In this document: positions 25,136 to 35,565 of the stretch, one piece after another
Layout of the letters: each line of letters opens with the position of its first letter
Position numbering within the stretch: the first letter of the stretch is position 1
Made by a program: the position numbers and the translations under genes
Assembly: GCA_029907315.1 (NCBI GenBank)
Contig: JARYME010000016.1
Span: 1 to 41,860 of the forward strand
Direction of reading: 5' to 3'
Length of the DNA stretch: 41,860 nucleotides
Source of the DNA: Armatimonadota bacterium
Lineage (GTDB): Bacteria; Armatimonadota; UBA5829
The notes under the pieces: generated by a model
What the model was told of the DNA's origin: nothing
Databases searched by the model: none
Seen by the model: only the letters and a program-made list of their open reading frames with translations

Positions 25136-26155
25136 ATGGACAAGGGCAAAGCGCTGGATATGGCTTTGGCGCAAATCGAAAAGCAGTTCGGGCGGGGTTC
25201 CATAATCAAGCTGGGCGAAAGGCCGAAGCTTGATGTGGATGTGATCCCGACTGGTTCGATTGCGTTGGATCTGGCACTCGGAGTGGGGGGAATCCCGCGG
25301 GGGAGGATTACTGAGATTTACGGTCAGGAGTCCTCGGGCAAGACTACGCTTGCCTACCACATTGTAGCTGAGTGCCAGAAGGCTGGGGGTGTGGCTGCGT
25401 TCGTTGATGCGGAGCATTCGGTGGACGCCGCTTACGCAGCCAGTTTGGGTGTGGATATCGACTCGCTGCTTGTGTCACAGCCAGACACCGGCGAAGAAGC
25501 TCTAGAGATCATGGACGCCCTCATTCGGAGCGGAGCGGTCGACGTGGTGGTTCTGGATTCCGTTGCTGCTCTGGTGCCGAAGGCCGAAATCGAGGGCGAA
25601 ATGGGCGATTCGCATGTGGGTCTGCAGGCAAGGTTGATGTCCCAGGCGCTTCGAAAGATCGGCGGCTCGCTCGCGAAATCCAACTCGTGCGCGATTTTCA
25701 TCAACCAGATCCGGGAGAAAATAGGCGTGATGTTCGGCAATCCCGAAACCACGCCGGGCGGTCGCGCACTGAAGTTCTGGGCAAGCGTTAGGCTGGAAGT
25801 CAGAAGAATAGAGACGATTAAAGTCAGCGGGCAAGCGGTTGGTACGCGCGTGAAGGTGAAAGTTGCCAAGAACAAGGTCGCGCCGCCATTTAGGGAAGCT
25901 GAGTTTGACATAATGTTCGGCAAAGGCATTTCCCGGAGCGGAAACATACTTGATGTGGCAACTGACCTGGGCATCATCAGCAAGACGGGTACCTGGTTCA
26001 CATACGGTGAGCAGCGCATCGGTCAAGGCAGGGAAAACGCCAAGAAGTTCTTGGAAGAGAATCCTGCCCTGATGGACGAGTTGGAAGCTCGGATTCGGAG
26101 CATGGACTTTGCTCAGTTGAAGCCGAGCATTGTGTCGACACCTGTTGACGAATAG
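25136..26155 (+). CDS. recA: Recombinase RecA
   Basis: RecA forms the ATP-dependent strand-exchange filament and coprotease. The 339-residue product has [19 protein letters not shown] at the start, Walker [10 protein letters not shown] (63-71), the FVDAEHSVD region, [15 protein letters not shown] as Walker B, loop L2 [16 protein letters not shown], and the usual C-terminal domain. The start is ATG 25136 with AGAGGAAT upstream; the track's 16-residue extension from 25088 does not belong to the family. recX follows after 40 bp. No intein is present. Confidence 0.98.
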   Translation: MDKGKALDMALAQIEKQFGRGSIIKLGERPKLDVDVIPTGSIALDLALGVGGIPRGRITEIYGQESSGKTTLAYHIVAECQKAGGVAAFVDAEHSVDAAYAASLGVDIDSLLVSQPDTGEEALEIMDALIRSGAVDVVVLDSVAALVPKAEIEGEMGDSHVGLQARLMSQALRKIGGSLAKSNSCAIFINQIREKIGVMFGNPETTPGGRALKFWASVRLEVRRIETIKVSGQAVGTRVKVKVAKNKVAPPFREAEFDIMFGKGISRSGNILDVATDLGIISKTGTWFTYGEQRIGQGRENAKKFLEENPALMDELEARIRSMDFAQLKPSIVSTPVDE

Positions 26156-26195
26156 CGGGAGCCGTTTCACAGGTGGCGGCACCTTTTGAGGACGT

Positions 26196-26834
26196 ATGGG
26201 CGTTATCACGGCGATAGAAGTTCAGAAAAAACGCTCCAAGAGGCGGTCCATATTTGTGGACGGCGAGTTCGTTGCGGGCGTGCACGAGGATGTCGCCGCG
26301 GCGCTCAACTTGAGTGTCGGTCAGACTTTTGACCGCGACAGACTTGTAGAGCTTTTGAAGGCGGAAACCGTCAGAAAGGCCTACGATCGGGCTGTCAGGC
26401 TAATCGCCTACAGAGATCGGTCGGAGTCCGAATTGCGCAGACGTCTTTTGGCAAGCGACTTCTCGGAAGAAGTCGTGGACGAGGTAATCCGCAAGCTCTG
26501 CGATGCGGGTCTGTTGAACGACGAGAGGTTTAGCCGAGAGTGGGTCGAATCGCGGAAGCTTTTGAAGCCTATGGGCAGAGCCGGAATTGCTTGGGAGCTC
26601 CGTTCCAAAGGCGTGGATTCTGAAACTGTGGAACAGGCGCTGCGGGACTTCGATGAGGAGACGGAGTTCGCCCTTGCGATGACGGCCGCAGAAAGGAGGC
26701 TTCGAAAGGCGGATCGCAGCGACCCGACTCTGAGAGACAAAATGGCTTCCTTCCTCAGCAGAAGGGGCTTCGATTGGGATGTGATCCGAAAGGTGCTGGA
26801 CGAGCTGTGTCCGGAGGATCAAGCAGGAGGATAG
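26196..26834 (+). CDS. recX: Regulatory protein RecX
   Basis: RecX binds RecA filaments and limits RecA activity. The 212-residue product has a basic N-terminus with an extra beta part (ITAIEVQKKRSKRRSIFVDG), as in Gram-positive RecX. Helical RecX repeats follow: AYDRAVRLIAYRDRSESELR, LCDAGLLNDERFSREWVESR and IAWELRSKGVDSETVEQAL. Position directly after recA confirms the call. Confidence 0.93.
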   Translation: MGVITAIEVQKKRSKRRSIFVDGEFVAGVHEDVAAALNLSVGQTFDRDRLVELLKAETVRKAYDRAVRLIAYRDRSESELRRRLLASDFSEEVVDEVIRKLCDAGLLNDERFSREWVESRKLLKPMGRAGIAWELRSKGVDSETVEQALRDFDEETEFALAMTAAERRLRKADRSDPTLRDKMASFLSRRGFDWDVIRKVLDELCPEDQAGG

Positions 26835-26988
26835 TCGTCGACGAACTAGAATTGCTTTGCTGCTGCCGGTCAAGGCAGTGGGCTGTATTTGACTGCGTAC
26901 AGGCGTGGACCTGTCGCGAAAGGTTTTGGTCAGTCAGTTCTGATTTCGCTCTACCTCACATCCTAATAGTCAAGGAGGTGAGGGCACA

Positions 26989-28533
26989 GTGAGTAGTAAT
27001 GTCCTAGCCGTGGTTATAGGCTTGATAGTTGCCACGTTAGTGGTTGGCGGAGCCTATATTGGGTATCTACGTCCGACACTGCGCAAACTGATCGACGAAA
27101 GAGCGCAGATCCAGGAGCGCGAGGAAGAGCTCCGGAAAGAGATTGAGGCTAAGAGAAAAGAGGTTCTCCTTGAGGCGAAGGAACAGGCTTTCAAAGTGCG
27201 CCAGGAGATCGAAAAGGAGAACCGCGAAAAGCGAGCTGAAATCCAGAGGTTAGAGCGCAGACTGACGCAAAAAGAGGAAGCGCTGGACCGAAGACTGGAA
27301 AGTCTCGACCGCAGAGAGCGCGGAATAGCCGAGAAGGAAGCGGAGGTCCAGGCTGCCCTCAACGAAGCACAAGAACTGGTCCAAAAGCAAAGGGCAGAGT
27401 TGGAGAGAATATCCAGACTGTCCTCCGAAGAAGCGCGACAACTCCTTCTGCAGCAGGTAGAACGCGAAATGGAGCGGACTACCGCCCGCATTATTCGGGA
27501 AGCCGAAGAGAAAGCAAAGGAAGAGGCGGATCGGAAGGCCCGAGACATCATAACGCTTGCCATTCAGCGCTGCGCGGTTGATCAGGCGACTGAGACGACC
27601 GTTTCAGTCGTTCCGCTGCCTTCGGACGACATGAAGGGCCGCATAATTGGTCGAGAAGGTCGCAACATCCGGTCCTTCGAAACGCTGACCGGTGTCGACC
27701 TGATAATCGACGATACGCCTGAGGCTGTTGTGTTGTCGGCGTTTGACCCTGTGCGTCGAGAAATCGCCAGGATCGCCTTGTCTGCGCTTATCGCGGACGG
27801 CCGCATACACCCTGCCCGCATAGAAGAAGTGGTGGCTCGAGCTCAGCAAGAAGTCGAGAACAAGATGAAAGAGGCTGCTGAGCGTGCTGTGTTTGAGACG
27901 GGCGTTACCGGACTGGATCCCGAGCTGATCAAGCTGCTTGGCAGGCTCAAATACCGCACGAGCTACGGGCAGAACGTCTTGCAGCACTCCATTGAGGTAG
28001 CGCATCTCGCAGGGGCAATGGCGGCTGAGCTGGACGTCAACGTGCCTTTGGCGAAGCGGGCCGGTTTGCTCCACGACATAGGTAAAGCCGTGGATTTCGA
28101 GGTTGAGGGTCCGCATGCGGTGATTGGCATGGATATCCTGAAGCGCTATCACGAGCCGCCGGACGTTATCCATGCAGCGGGTGCACACCACAACGACATC
28201 GAGCCGCATTCAGTTGAGGCTGTGCTCGTTTTGGCTGCGGATGCGATATCGGCTTCCAGACCCGGAGCGAGACGTGAGACGCTCGAGAGCTATGTCAAAC
28301 GTCTGCAGAAGCTCGAGACCATAGCCGATTCGTTCGCGGGCGTTGAGAAAACCTACGCGGTTCAAGCTGGCCGCGAGATAAGAGTAATGGTCAAACCCAC
28401 CGAGATCGACGATGACGGTGCTGTCAAGCTTGCGCACGACACGGCGAAACGCATCGAGGAAGAGATGGAGTATCCCGGTCAAATCAAAGTGACCGTGATC
28501 CGTGAAACTCGGGCGGTGGAGTACGCGAAGTAA
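26989..28533 (+). CDS. rny: Ribonuclease Y
   Basis: RNase Y is the membrane-anchored endonuclease that starts mRNA decay in many bacteria lacking RNase E. The 514-residue protein, the usual length, has an N-terminal helix ([20 protein letters not shown]), a long charged coiled coil (about 30-190), a KH domain with [16 protein letters not shown] (about 210-225), and an HD domain with HDIGK (His362, Asp363). The start is GTG with an excellent AAGGAGGTG nine bases upstream. It lies 154 bp after recX and before ymdB, as in Bacillus-type genomes. Confidence 0.97.
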   Translation: MSSNVLAVVIGLIVATLVVGGAYIGYLRPTLRKLIDERAQIQEREEELRKEIEAKRKEVLLEAKEQAFKVRQEIEKENREKRAEIQRLERRLTQKEEALDRRLESLDRRERGIAEKEAEVQAALNEAQELVQKQRAELERISRLSSEEARQLLLQQVEREMERTTARIIREAEEKAKEEADRKARDIITLAIQRCAVDQATETTVSVVPLPSDDMKGRIIGREGRNIRSFETLTGVDLIIDDTPEAVVLSAFDPVRREIARIALSALIADGRIHPARIEEVVARAQQEVENKMKEAAERAVFETGVTGLDPELIKLLGRLKYRTSYGQNVLQHSIEVAHLAGAMAAELDVNVPLAKRAGLLHDIGKAVDFEVEGPHAVIGMDILKRYHEPPDVIHAAGAHHNDIEPHSVEAVLVLAADAISASRPGARRETLESYVKRLQKLETIADSFAGVEKTYAVQAGREIRVMVKPTEIDDDGAVKLAHDTAKRIEEEMEYPGQIKVTVIRETRAVEYAK

Positions 28534-28654
28534 AGGGCGTTTCGTCTGAAGGTTTTGGTGCGCCGGCGTTGAGTGTCGGTGGGGTATGCGACGCAAACGA
28601 TTGGACGACCGGAGCAGTTCGGTCGACGACAGACTTACCGGTCGATGAGGTAAC

Positions 28655-29488
28655 TTGGTGCTGAGGGTGCTGTTCGTCGGCGATGTAATGGGTAGACCGG
28701 GACGCAGGGCTCTGGGCAGTTTGCTTGGAGCCCTGCGAGTACAATATGGTCTCGACTTCGTTGTTGCGAACGGCGAAAACGCAGCTGGAGGACTGGGAAT
28801 AACTCAGGATACGGCAAGGGAACTTTTCGACGCCGGCGTAGACGTGATTACAATGGGCAACCACTCCTTCGCAAAGAAGGACGCCGTCGCACTTTACGAA
28901 ACTGAACCGCGCATTCTTCGCCCAGCGAATTATCCTCCTGGTGTCCCCGGCAGGGGGGTCGGCATCTTCGAGACTCCGCGCGGTGAGAAGATAGCGGTGA
29001 TCAACCTCCTCGGTCGCGTGTTCATGGACCCCGTGGATTGTCCCTTTCGCGCAGCGGACGCTGCATTGTCGGAGGTCTCTAGTGATGCGCACGCGATCAT
29101 AGTGGACTTCCACGCGGAGGCGACGTCCGAAAAGCAGGCTCTGGGTTGGTACCTTGACGGGCGGGTCTCGGCCGTGATAGGAACCCACACGCACGTTCAG
29201 ACGTCAGACGAAAGGATCCTGCCCGCGGGTTCGGGTTACGTTACGGATGTCGGCATGACCGGGGTATTGGATTCTGTTTTGGGGTTGGATCGCAAGCTGG
29301 TGATCGAAAGGTTTCTCACAGGTCTGCCGAATAGGTTTTCCGTTGCTGAGGGCGCAGCCGTGGTGCAGGGGGTCCTTGTAGAGATTGATCTTGAAACGCG
29401 GTCTGCGTGTTCCATAGAGAGGCTTTGTGTCCCGGAGCCGAATCCATTAGAAGCTGATTTGCCTGGCGACAGCGGTGAAGGCGTTTGA
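28655..29488 (+). CDS. ymdB: YmdB-type metallophosphoesterase
   Basis: A 277-residue calcineurin-like phosphoesterase of the YmdB family, whose Bacillus member hydrolyses 2',3'-cAMP and affects biofilm and motility. Metal-site motifs are visible: FVGDVMGRPGRR near the start, VANGENAAGG, MGNHSFAKKD, DFHAEATSEKQALGWYLDG, and GTHTHVQTSDERILP. The start is TTG 28655 or the adjacent GTG 28658, with GATGAGG just upstream. It follows rny by 121 bp, the typical partner order. Confidence 0.94.
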   Translation: MVLRVLFVGDVMGRPGRRALGSLLGALRVQYGLDFVVANGENAAGGLGITQDTARELFDAGVDVITMGNHSFAKKDAVALYETEPRILRPANYPPGVPGRGVGIFETPRGEKIAVINLLGRVFMDPVDCPFRAADAALSEVSSDAHAIIVDFHAEATSEKQALGWYLDGRVSAVIGTHTHVQTSDERILPAGSGYVTDVGMTGVLDSVLGLDRKLVIERFLTGLPNRFSVAEGAAVVQGVLVEIDLETRSACSIERLCVPEPNPLEADLPGDSGEGV

Positions 29489-29514
29489 CTTAACCCGGGG
29501 CGCGTTTGTAGAAT
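29485..29514 (+). promoter_or_regulatory. Promoter of the secreted PKD-domain gene
   Basis: TTGACT, 18 bases, TAGAAT; the -35 box overlaps the ymdB stop codon. The start codon is 20 bases after the -10, preceded by GGAGG. Confidence 0.6.
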
Positions 29515-29533
29515 TGGACGCGGAGGAACTGAT

Positions 29534-30427
29534 ATGCGTTTAGCGGTTTTGTTGATCACAGTGGCGCTGCTGGCCTGTGTACCAGGCGTCAATGCGCAGA
29601 CGGCTGATAGGGAAGTCTACATATACAGGGGTGCTCCGATTGCTCAAAGCGGGATTACGCTAGGCAGTTGGGGAAGCGGTCAGGCTGTGGAGTATTCCGA
29701 TTCGACTCGGGTGCTCACCGGAAGCAAATCGATTAAGATTACGACACAGGGTTTGTATGCCGGAGCAAGGATTGATTTTGCGCAACCTGTTACTCTGTTC
29801 TCCGATGGCATAGATCCATCGCGCTATATCGTGTTCGCATTTTATTTCGATGATGTCCAAACGATCGATCCAGCCGCTCAAAATCCAGTTTACTCGTATG
29901 AGGTGGAGCCCTACACTATACCAAAGGTTACCACTGTGCGGTTCGTGTTTGTCAGTGAGGGTGGCAAGAGTGTGGAGGTAGAAGAACCCACTAATCCGAT
30001 CGATCCGGAGGACAACTGGTGTCGAGTAGCCGTGCCGCTGGCAAAGTTTAGGTCTGCGGCTGAGAACGGCGGTGAGTTCAGGCTCAAGCGGCTGCTTATC
30101 TTTACCGATATACCCAACAGTTTCTACCTAGGCGAGATCAAACTGGTTACAGATAAGTCGCCCATAAAGGTGGATGCGTTGCCAAGCCAGGTAGTTGTGA
30201 TCTACGACGAGGTGATACTACAGGCTAAGGCGGACGGGGGTGTAGCCAGCCTGTCTTATTCGTGGGATTTTGATGCTTCGAACGGGATTCAGGAGGAGCT
30301 GACGGGTCCGATCGGCAGGTACATCTACACCAAGGGTGGCGACTACACTGTGACGCTGACGGTCAAAGATGTCGACGGCATCAAACAGCCCGTCACCGTA
30401 ACAACGACCATCTCAGTCAACGAGTAG
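29534..30427 (+). CDS. Secreted protein with C-terminal PKD domain
   Basis: The 297-residue product has a signal peptide (MRLAVLLITVALLACVPG, cleavage near VNAQ). A jelly-roll-like region of about residues 25-205 (VLTGSKSIKITTQGLYAGAR, YIVFAFYFDDVQTIDP, FYLGEIKLVTDK) resembles carbohydrate-binding modules. A PKD domain follows (about 212-297; LSYSWDFDASNGIQEE, YIYTKGGDYTVTLTVKDVDG). No catalytic residues are evident. It probably adheres to a polysaccharide or acts in the cell envelope. Confidence 0.75.
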   Translation: MRLAVLLITVALLACVPGVNAQTADREVYIYRGAPIAQSGITLGSWGSGQAVEYSDSTRVLTGSKSIKITTQGLYAGARIDFAQPVTLFSDGIDPSRYIVFAFYFDDVQTIDPAAQNPVYSYEVEPYTIPKVTTVRFVFVSEGGKSVEVEEPTNPIDPEDNWCRVAVPLAKFRSAAENGGEFRLKRLLIFTDIPNSFYLGEIKLVTDKSPIKVDALPSQVVVIYDEVILQAKADGGVASLSYSWDFDASNGIQEELTGPIGRYIYTKGGDYTVTLTVKDVDGIKQPVTVTTTISVNE

Positions 30428-30509
30428 GAAAAGCGGTTTTAACATCCCGTTTCGCTAACAAACAAAACCTGCTCCCACCGAAGCTGGAAATCCAATCGGT
30501 CGGGATGCA

Positions 30510-31675
<1,166 letters not shown>

Positions 31676-31708
31676 ACAATTATGTAATCCCCTTGCTATA
31701 CCGGCTCG

Positions 31709-31753
31709 AAACCGACAGCCCAAAGGCCATCACCGCTAGAACTTCGTCGGTTT
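31709..31753 (-). other. Inverted repeat in the tRNA leader
   Basis: AAACCGAC and GTCGGTTT, 8 bp perfect with a 29-base loop, lie between the predicted tRNA promoter and tRNA-Arg. The leader transcript would fold here. It could aid 5' processing or be incidental. Confidence 0.4.
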
Positions 31754-31766
31754 GCGAGCACATTGA

Positions 31767-31796
31767 ATTGTACCACGCAGAGGCAAGCTCCGTCAA
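31767..31796 (-). promoter_or_regulatory. Promoter of the tRNA-Arg/tRNA-His unit
   Basis: On the minus strand TTGACG, 18 bases, TACAAT, about 90 bases upstream of tRNA-Arg. Confidence 0.65.
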
Positions 31797-31908
31797 GATG
31801 AACCGAATGAAAGGTAGCGCCAATCGCCGGCGGAAAGATGCCTTGCAACCGCAGGAAAAGAAGAGCATATGTTCGATTTGGTTTCTGCCGTTGGTAGGCG
31901 AGGCTGCC

Positions 31909-33057
31909 TCAGTTAGACTGATCGGAACTCACGGAAGCAAGTTCTTTCTCGAACTGCCAGAATATTCTGCTTACGACCGCATTGGCAACCTTGGAGTAGA
32001 AATACAAGGGGCCGACCGAATTGATCTCGCAAACGCGGTAGCCCTTTGCCTTCATGTCTTGCAAACACTTCAAGAATGTAACGGACCCTATTCCGGTACC
32101 GCGCATGCTTTGTGTCGTGCCCATGGGTCCGAACCAGCCTGGGCGCACTCCGTCGTAGCATGCAAACGCGACAAAACTGTTGTCTTCGACGCGCTTTCCG
32201 ACAAAAACTGCTATCGGCTCCATAGTTGCAGCTCTCATAACTTGGTACTGCCAGCCTGCTGACCAGCCGTCTTCCGTCATCCAACGGCGGAACCTTTCAA
32301 TTTCATCTCGTCTCAGCCTTTCTACAGCGATGCCCTGCTCAGCAAGCTTGGCTTCCAACTCGCGAGTGGACCAATCCGACGCGGCAAGGTCGACGTCCAT
32401 GTTGAAAGCTTCGCCGCGCCTTATGTAGCCTCTTCTCAGCAAGAATGCGCAGGCAACGGTGTAGCGGGGATCCACTCCAGGCATCAGGTAGTTGGGCCTG
32501 GTAAAGCCGACATTGACCGAACGTACTCCTAATTCAGCAAGTCTTCGTTCGACCCGCGCAAGCAGTTCGGATCCGATTCCCCTATTGCGGAACTCCCTGT
32601 CGACAGCGATGAACTTGATGCCGCCGGTTGGACCGTCGTCACCTTGCCGCGACACTGCGACTATCAAACCGCAGGGCTTGCCGTTTTCGACGGCCATCAG
32701 CGCCAAAGAGGGATCGTAGTCGGGATCTCCTATAGTGTTGTGCCTGAACTGATCGATGGTAGTTTGGTCATAAACAAGGTTGCGATTAAGGATCTCGAGC
32801 CCTTGGCTGAGATTGGAATCAGTCAAGTATACGTATTCAACCATTTCTTGCACCGCAGTGAAAACAGTTTCTCTCTTGCGCATTTCGACGTAGCGCTCTG
32901 GTTTGCCTTCAAGATATTTGGTCCGGACAAACGCTTTGTGCAAAGCGACAACGGACATGAAGCCTCGCAACTGCAAGATTTGCGGCGGTGCAAAAACGAA
33001 AACATAAACATCGCCGTTGAGAATTGCAGTACGACTCTTCATGCCAATGAATTCCAT
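31909..33057 (-). CDS. Double GNAT-domain acetyltransferase-like protein
   Basis: Two GNAT units lie in tandem. The first (about 72-225) has the acetyl-CoA loop FRNRGIGSELL (156-166) after GGIKFIAVD. The second (about 245-370) has SMRGTGIGSVTFL (317-329) after WFGPMGT and ends with VGPLYFYSKVANA. Both keep the G-x-G turn, so both may bind acyl-CoA. The substrate is unknown. The start is doubtful: the track's ATG gives 382 residues with an N-terminal 70-residue stretch unlike GNAT and no good ribosome site, while ATG 32844 (311 residues) would begin directly at the first domain (MVEYVYLTDSN). Confidence 0.8.
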   Translation of the reverse strand: MEFIGMKSRTAILNGDVYVFVFAPPQILQLRGFMSVVALHKAFVRTKYLEGKPERYVEMRKRETVFTAVQEMVEYVYLTDSNLSQGLEILNRNLVYDQTTIDQFRHNTIGDPDYDPSLALMAVENGKPCGLIVAVSRQGDDGPTGGIKFIAVDREFRNRGIGSELLARVERRLAELGVRSVNVGFTRPNYLMPGVDPRYTVACAFLLRRGYIRRGEAFNMDVDLAASDWSTRELEAKLAEQGIAVERLRRDEIERFRRWMTEDGWSAGWQYQVMRAATMEPIAVFVGKRVEDNSFVAFACYDGVRPGWFGPMGTTQSMRGTGIGSVTFLKCLQDMKAKGYRVCEINSVGPLYFYSKVANAVVSRIFWQFEKELASVSSDQSN

Positions 33058-33069
33058 GCGGAGTGATTG

Positions 33070-33118
33070 GGTGCCTTTCCGGCACCATTTAGCCTAGAAC
33101 CGCATTCCAGAGTGCGGT
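33070..33118. other. Two tandem hairpins between divergent genes
   Basis: GGTGCC-TTTCC-GGCACC (33070-33086) and ACCGCA-TTCCAGAG-TGCGGT (33099-33118), both perfect 6-bp stems, lie just upstream of the GNAT start. They could be part of a leader for the GNAT mRNA or an operator for the divergent pair. Confidence 0.4.
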
Positions 33119-33122
33119 CGTG

Positions 33123-33152
33123 TTGCGCAGGCCAGCGGCTCTCTAATAGAAT
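33123..33152 (+). promoter_or_regulatory. Candidate promoter of the DUF1961/propeller gene
   Basis: TTGCGC, 18 bases, TAGAAT, about 48 bases before the GTG start. Confidence 0.4.
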
Positions 33153-33200
33153 TGATTGCTCGGGTGAGGTCGCAGCAATGTTTGGGGGTGTCACTGTCAA

Positions 33201-34967
33201 GTGAACGGGAAGATGGAGCGGTATCGGCTGGGGAGGCTTATCTACGAAAACAAGTTGTCGTCTGCGGCTGATGTGCAGGGGTTTCGCTTAGAGGGCGACG
33301 CCATAATATCGTTTCCGAACGGACGGCTTCGGTTAGAAAATGCGAGAGACCCATCGGAAGGTCAGAAGTCCAATTTTGTATACTGGTGCCCTGTAGAATT
33401 TCCCTCGGACATCGCCGTGTTTTGGGATTTCTATCCGGTGCGGGAGCCAGGTCTTTGCATGTTGTTCTTCGCGGCAAAAGGACGCGGCGGCGAAGACATT
33501 TTCAGTCCGAAGCTAGCGAAAAGGACCGGGGAGTACCAACAGTATCACCACGGCGACATCAATGCTTTCCACGTGTCCTACTTCCGCCGAAAAGCCCCCG
33601 AGGAGCGAGCGTTCCACACCTGCAATCTGCGGAAGAGTTACGGTTTTCACTTGGTTTGCCAGGGCGCAGACCCCATTCCTTCTGTCGAGGATGCGCGGCC
33701 TCCATACCGCATGTGCTTAGTCAAATGCGGACCGGAGATTTCCTTTTTCATCAACGATCTGGAAATTTTCTGCTGGACGGATGACGGCAAGACTTATGGG
33801 CCTCTTCTGAACGGTGGCAAGATTGGATTTAGGCAAATGGCGCCTCTTGTTGCTGAGTATGCAAACCTGCGGGTATACGAAGTCGCAAAGAAAGGAGCCG
33901 ACAACGATTCTTCCGCCGCCGTTCAGATATCCGCAGGATGGTCGCCGGCCGTGCATGCTTACTTCGACTTATGTCCTGAGAGCCCTGACGGATCGAAGGT
34001 TGTGTACTTCCAGTATATGCCTGGGAGACCTCCTATGGGCTACGTAATGGTTGCTGAACTTGACTCCGGCGGTGTACCTGTGCGGCACTATCCGGCAAGC
34101 GATCTTATCCCAGGCACGACACATGCCGGCGTTGATCAACAATGGGTCGACAACGATACCGTAGCATACACGGTTGAGTCGGCCAACAGCACCGAAACCG
34201 TCGTTTACAACTTGAAAACTGGTCGCACCCGCCGTTTGCCTTGTCCTACAAGAATGTTCTGCCCGGCGAACGGCCTAGGACTTGCCGTGGTGGATCGGGG
34301 ATCGCCCAGGCAAGCAGTAGCGTCGATCGACTTTCGCAGCGGAACGGTCCGCAAGCTTTTTACTTTGCAGGATGCTTACGCCTGTCATCCGCTGAGAGAC
34401 AAGATAAAAGATCTTGATCGTGTCTACTTCAAGCATACGAAGTGGACGACAGACGGGAAACGTTTCATGGTTGTTTTCACGAACGAAGGTTACCAAAGGC
34501 CCAGCGATGTTGCTCTTATAAAGTCCATTTTCACGGCGAATGCCGACGGTTCCGATTTGAGATACCTTACTGAATTCGGCCACCATCCTATGTGGTCACC
34601 TGACGGGTCCTTTGCGTACGCGTTCGAGTTTGCCGGCGGCGGTCTGCTGAACCTCGTCGCGTACCCGTTGGATGCACGCAAGCCCTATCATATTCTGAGT
34701 GGAATTCGTGGGTGGCATGCCAGCCTAAACCCCAGCGGCGAGTTACTGGTTACTGATGTAGGCCAGTGGGAAAAGCCAGGTCAAAGTGCGGTGCTGTTGT
34801 ACGAGGTCAAGACGGGCCAAATGAAAGTTCTGTCAATCTTCGCGCTTTCCGACGCATCACACGCTACTGGAATACACCCTCACCCGGTTTGGTCTCGTGA
34901 CGGAAACAGAGTCTATTTCAACTCCGCAGAAGGCGGGCTGCCAAAGGTGATGGCTGTCCGCGTTTGA
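33201..34967 (+). CDS. DUF1961-like domain fused to a TolB-type beta-propeller
   Basis: The 588-residue product has no signal peptide or membrane helix. Residues of about 1-230 resemble DUF1961, a lectin-like jelly roll: YWCPVEFPSDIAVFWDFYPV, FHVSYFRRKAPEERAFHTCNLRKS, GKIGFRQMAPLVAEYANLRV. Residues of about 245-588 look like a WD40/TolB propeller (ESPDGSKVVYFQYMPG, HPMWSPDGSFAYAF, HPHPVWSRDGNRVYFNS), a fold shared with oligogalacturonate lyases. I cannot see a catalytic set, so binding or lyase activity on a sugar acid polymer is only a guess. The GTG 33201 start lacks a strong Shine-Dalgarno. Confidence 0.78.
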   Translation: MNGKMERYRLGRLIYENKLSSAADVQGFRLEGDAIISFPNGRLRLENARDPSEGQKSNFVYWCPVEFPSDIAVFWDFYPVREPGLCMLFFAAKGRGGEDIFSPKLAKRTGEYQQYHHGDINAFHVSYFRRKAPEERAFHTCNLRKSYGFHLVCQGADPIPSVEDARPPYRMCLVKCGPEISFFINDLEIFCWTDDGKTYGPLLNGGKIGFRQMAPLVAEYANLRVYEVAKKGADNDSSAAVQISAGWSPAVHAYFDLCPESPDGSKVVYFQYMPGRPPMGYVMVAELDSGGVPVRHYPASDLIPGTTHAGVDQQWVDNDTVAYTVESANSTETVVYNLKTGRTRRLPCPTRMFCPANGLGLAVVDRGSPRQAVASIDFRSGTVRKLFTLQDAYACHPLRDKIKDLDRVYFKHTKWTTDGKRFMVVFTNEGYQRPSDVALIKSIFTANADGSDLRYLTEFGHHPMWSPDGSFAYAFEFAGGGLLNLVAYPLDARKPYHILSGIRGWHASLNPSGELLVTDVGQWEKPGQSAVLLYEVKTGQMKVLSIFALSDASHATGIHPHPVWSRDGNRVYFNSAEGGLPKVMAVRV

Positions 34968-35003
34968 CACGCCGCAGGTAGTGGACAGTAGACCGTCCTG
35001 TGC

Positions 35004-35543
35004 TCAGTTGCCGACCTGCTGGTCTTTATTGGCCGGAGCCGAATCGTCTGTTCGAACCGGCGACGGAACGGTTATTCCCTGCCAAGGTCTGGTGCGCGAC
35101 TCGAGTATCTTGCTCAGGGCTGCCTTCTGCTCTTGGCTGAGCAGATTCTTGATTGCGATGAGCGCTTTGATGGATTCCGCAGCCAACTCGCATTCTGCCT
35201 TGCTCACTTTCTCGAAGGCAGCGTTTAGTTTCTTTTCGTCGGAAGCAGGATCAGCGAGAGCAAGTACGAACTCTTTGGTGGCCTGCCGCTGCTGTTCGAT
35301 TTTGGGCTTCATTGCTTCTTCAGTCTGTCTAAGGATATCAGTGATCTTATTCACCTGGTCATCGGTCAGGTTGAGGTCCTTTGTGAGACGTGGAATTGCA
35401 GCCTGTCTGATAAAGCGCAGCGCCATAAGTGCACAAGGACTCGGCTCGAGTCTAACAGTCGGAGCGGCGCTCTGAGCAAGTGCGGCAGCGGGCAAAAGAA
35501 TCGCCAGCAGTGCCGCCGACTTGGTTAGTGAAGTCCTGAACAT
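35004..35543 (-). CDS. Spy/CpxP-like periplasmic protein (LTXXQ family)
   Basis: The 179-residue product has a signal peptide (MFRTSLTKSAALLAILLPAA, cleavage after ALAQ) and is otherwise helical and charged. Two LTxxQ-like motifs are visible: LNLTDDQVNKI and LLSQEQKAAL, as in Spy/CpxP proteins, which act as periplasmic chaperones or stress sensors. It is the last gene of the HIT-UDG operon, 22 bp after the glycosylase gene, with GAGGAGGG as ribosome site. Confidence 0.78.
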   Translation of the reverse strand: MFRTSLTKSAALLAILLPAAALAQSAAPTVRLEPSPCALMALRFIRQAAIPRLTKDLNLTDDQVNKITDILRQTEEAMKPKIEQQRQATKEFVLALADPASDEKKLNAAFEKVSKAECELAAESIKALIAIKNLLSQEQKAALSKILESRTRPWQGITVPSPVRTDDSAPANKDQQVGN

Positions 35544-35565
35544 TGCTTTACCCTCCTCTTGAAAC

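Noticed and set aside
27054-27563. 169-codon minus-strand Ser/Arg-rich ORF
   Set aside because: Antisense to the charged coiled coil of RNase Y, which produces Ser/Arg-rich reverse frames.
31693-32262. 189-codon plus-strand ORF
   Set aside because: Covers the tRNA promoter region and the antisense of the second GNAT domain; no domain of its own.
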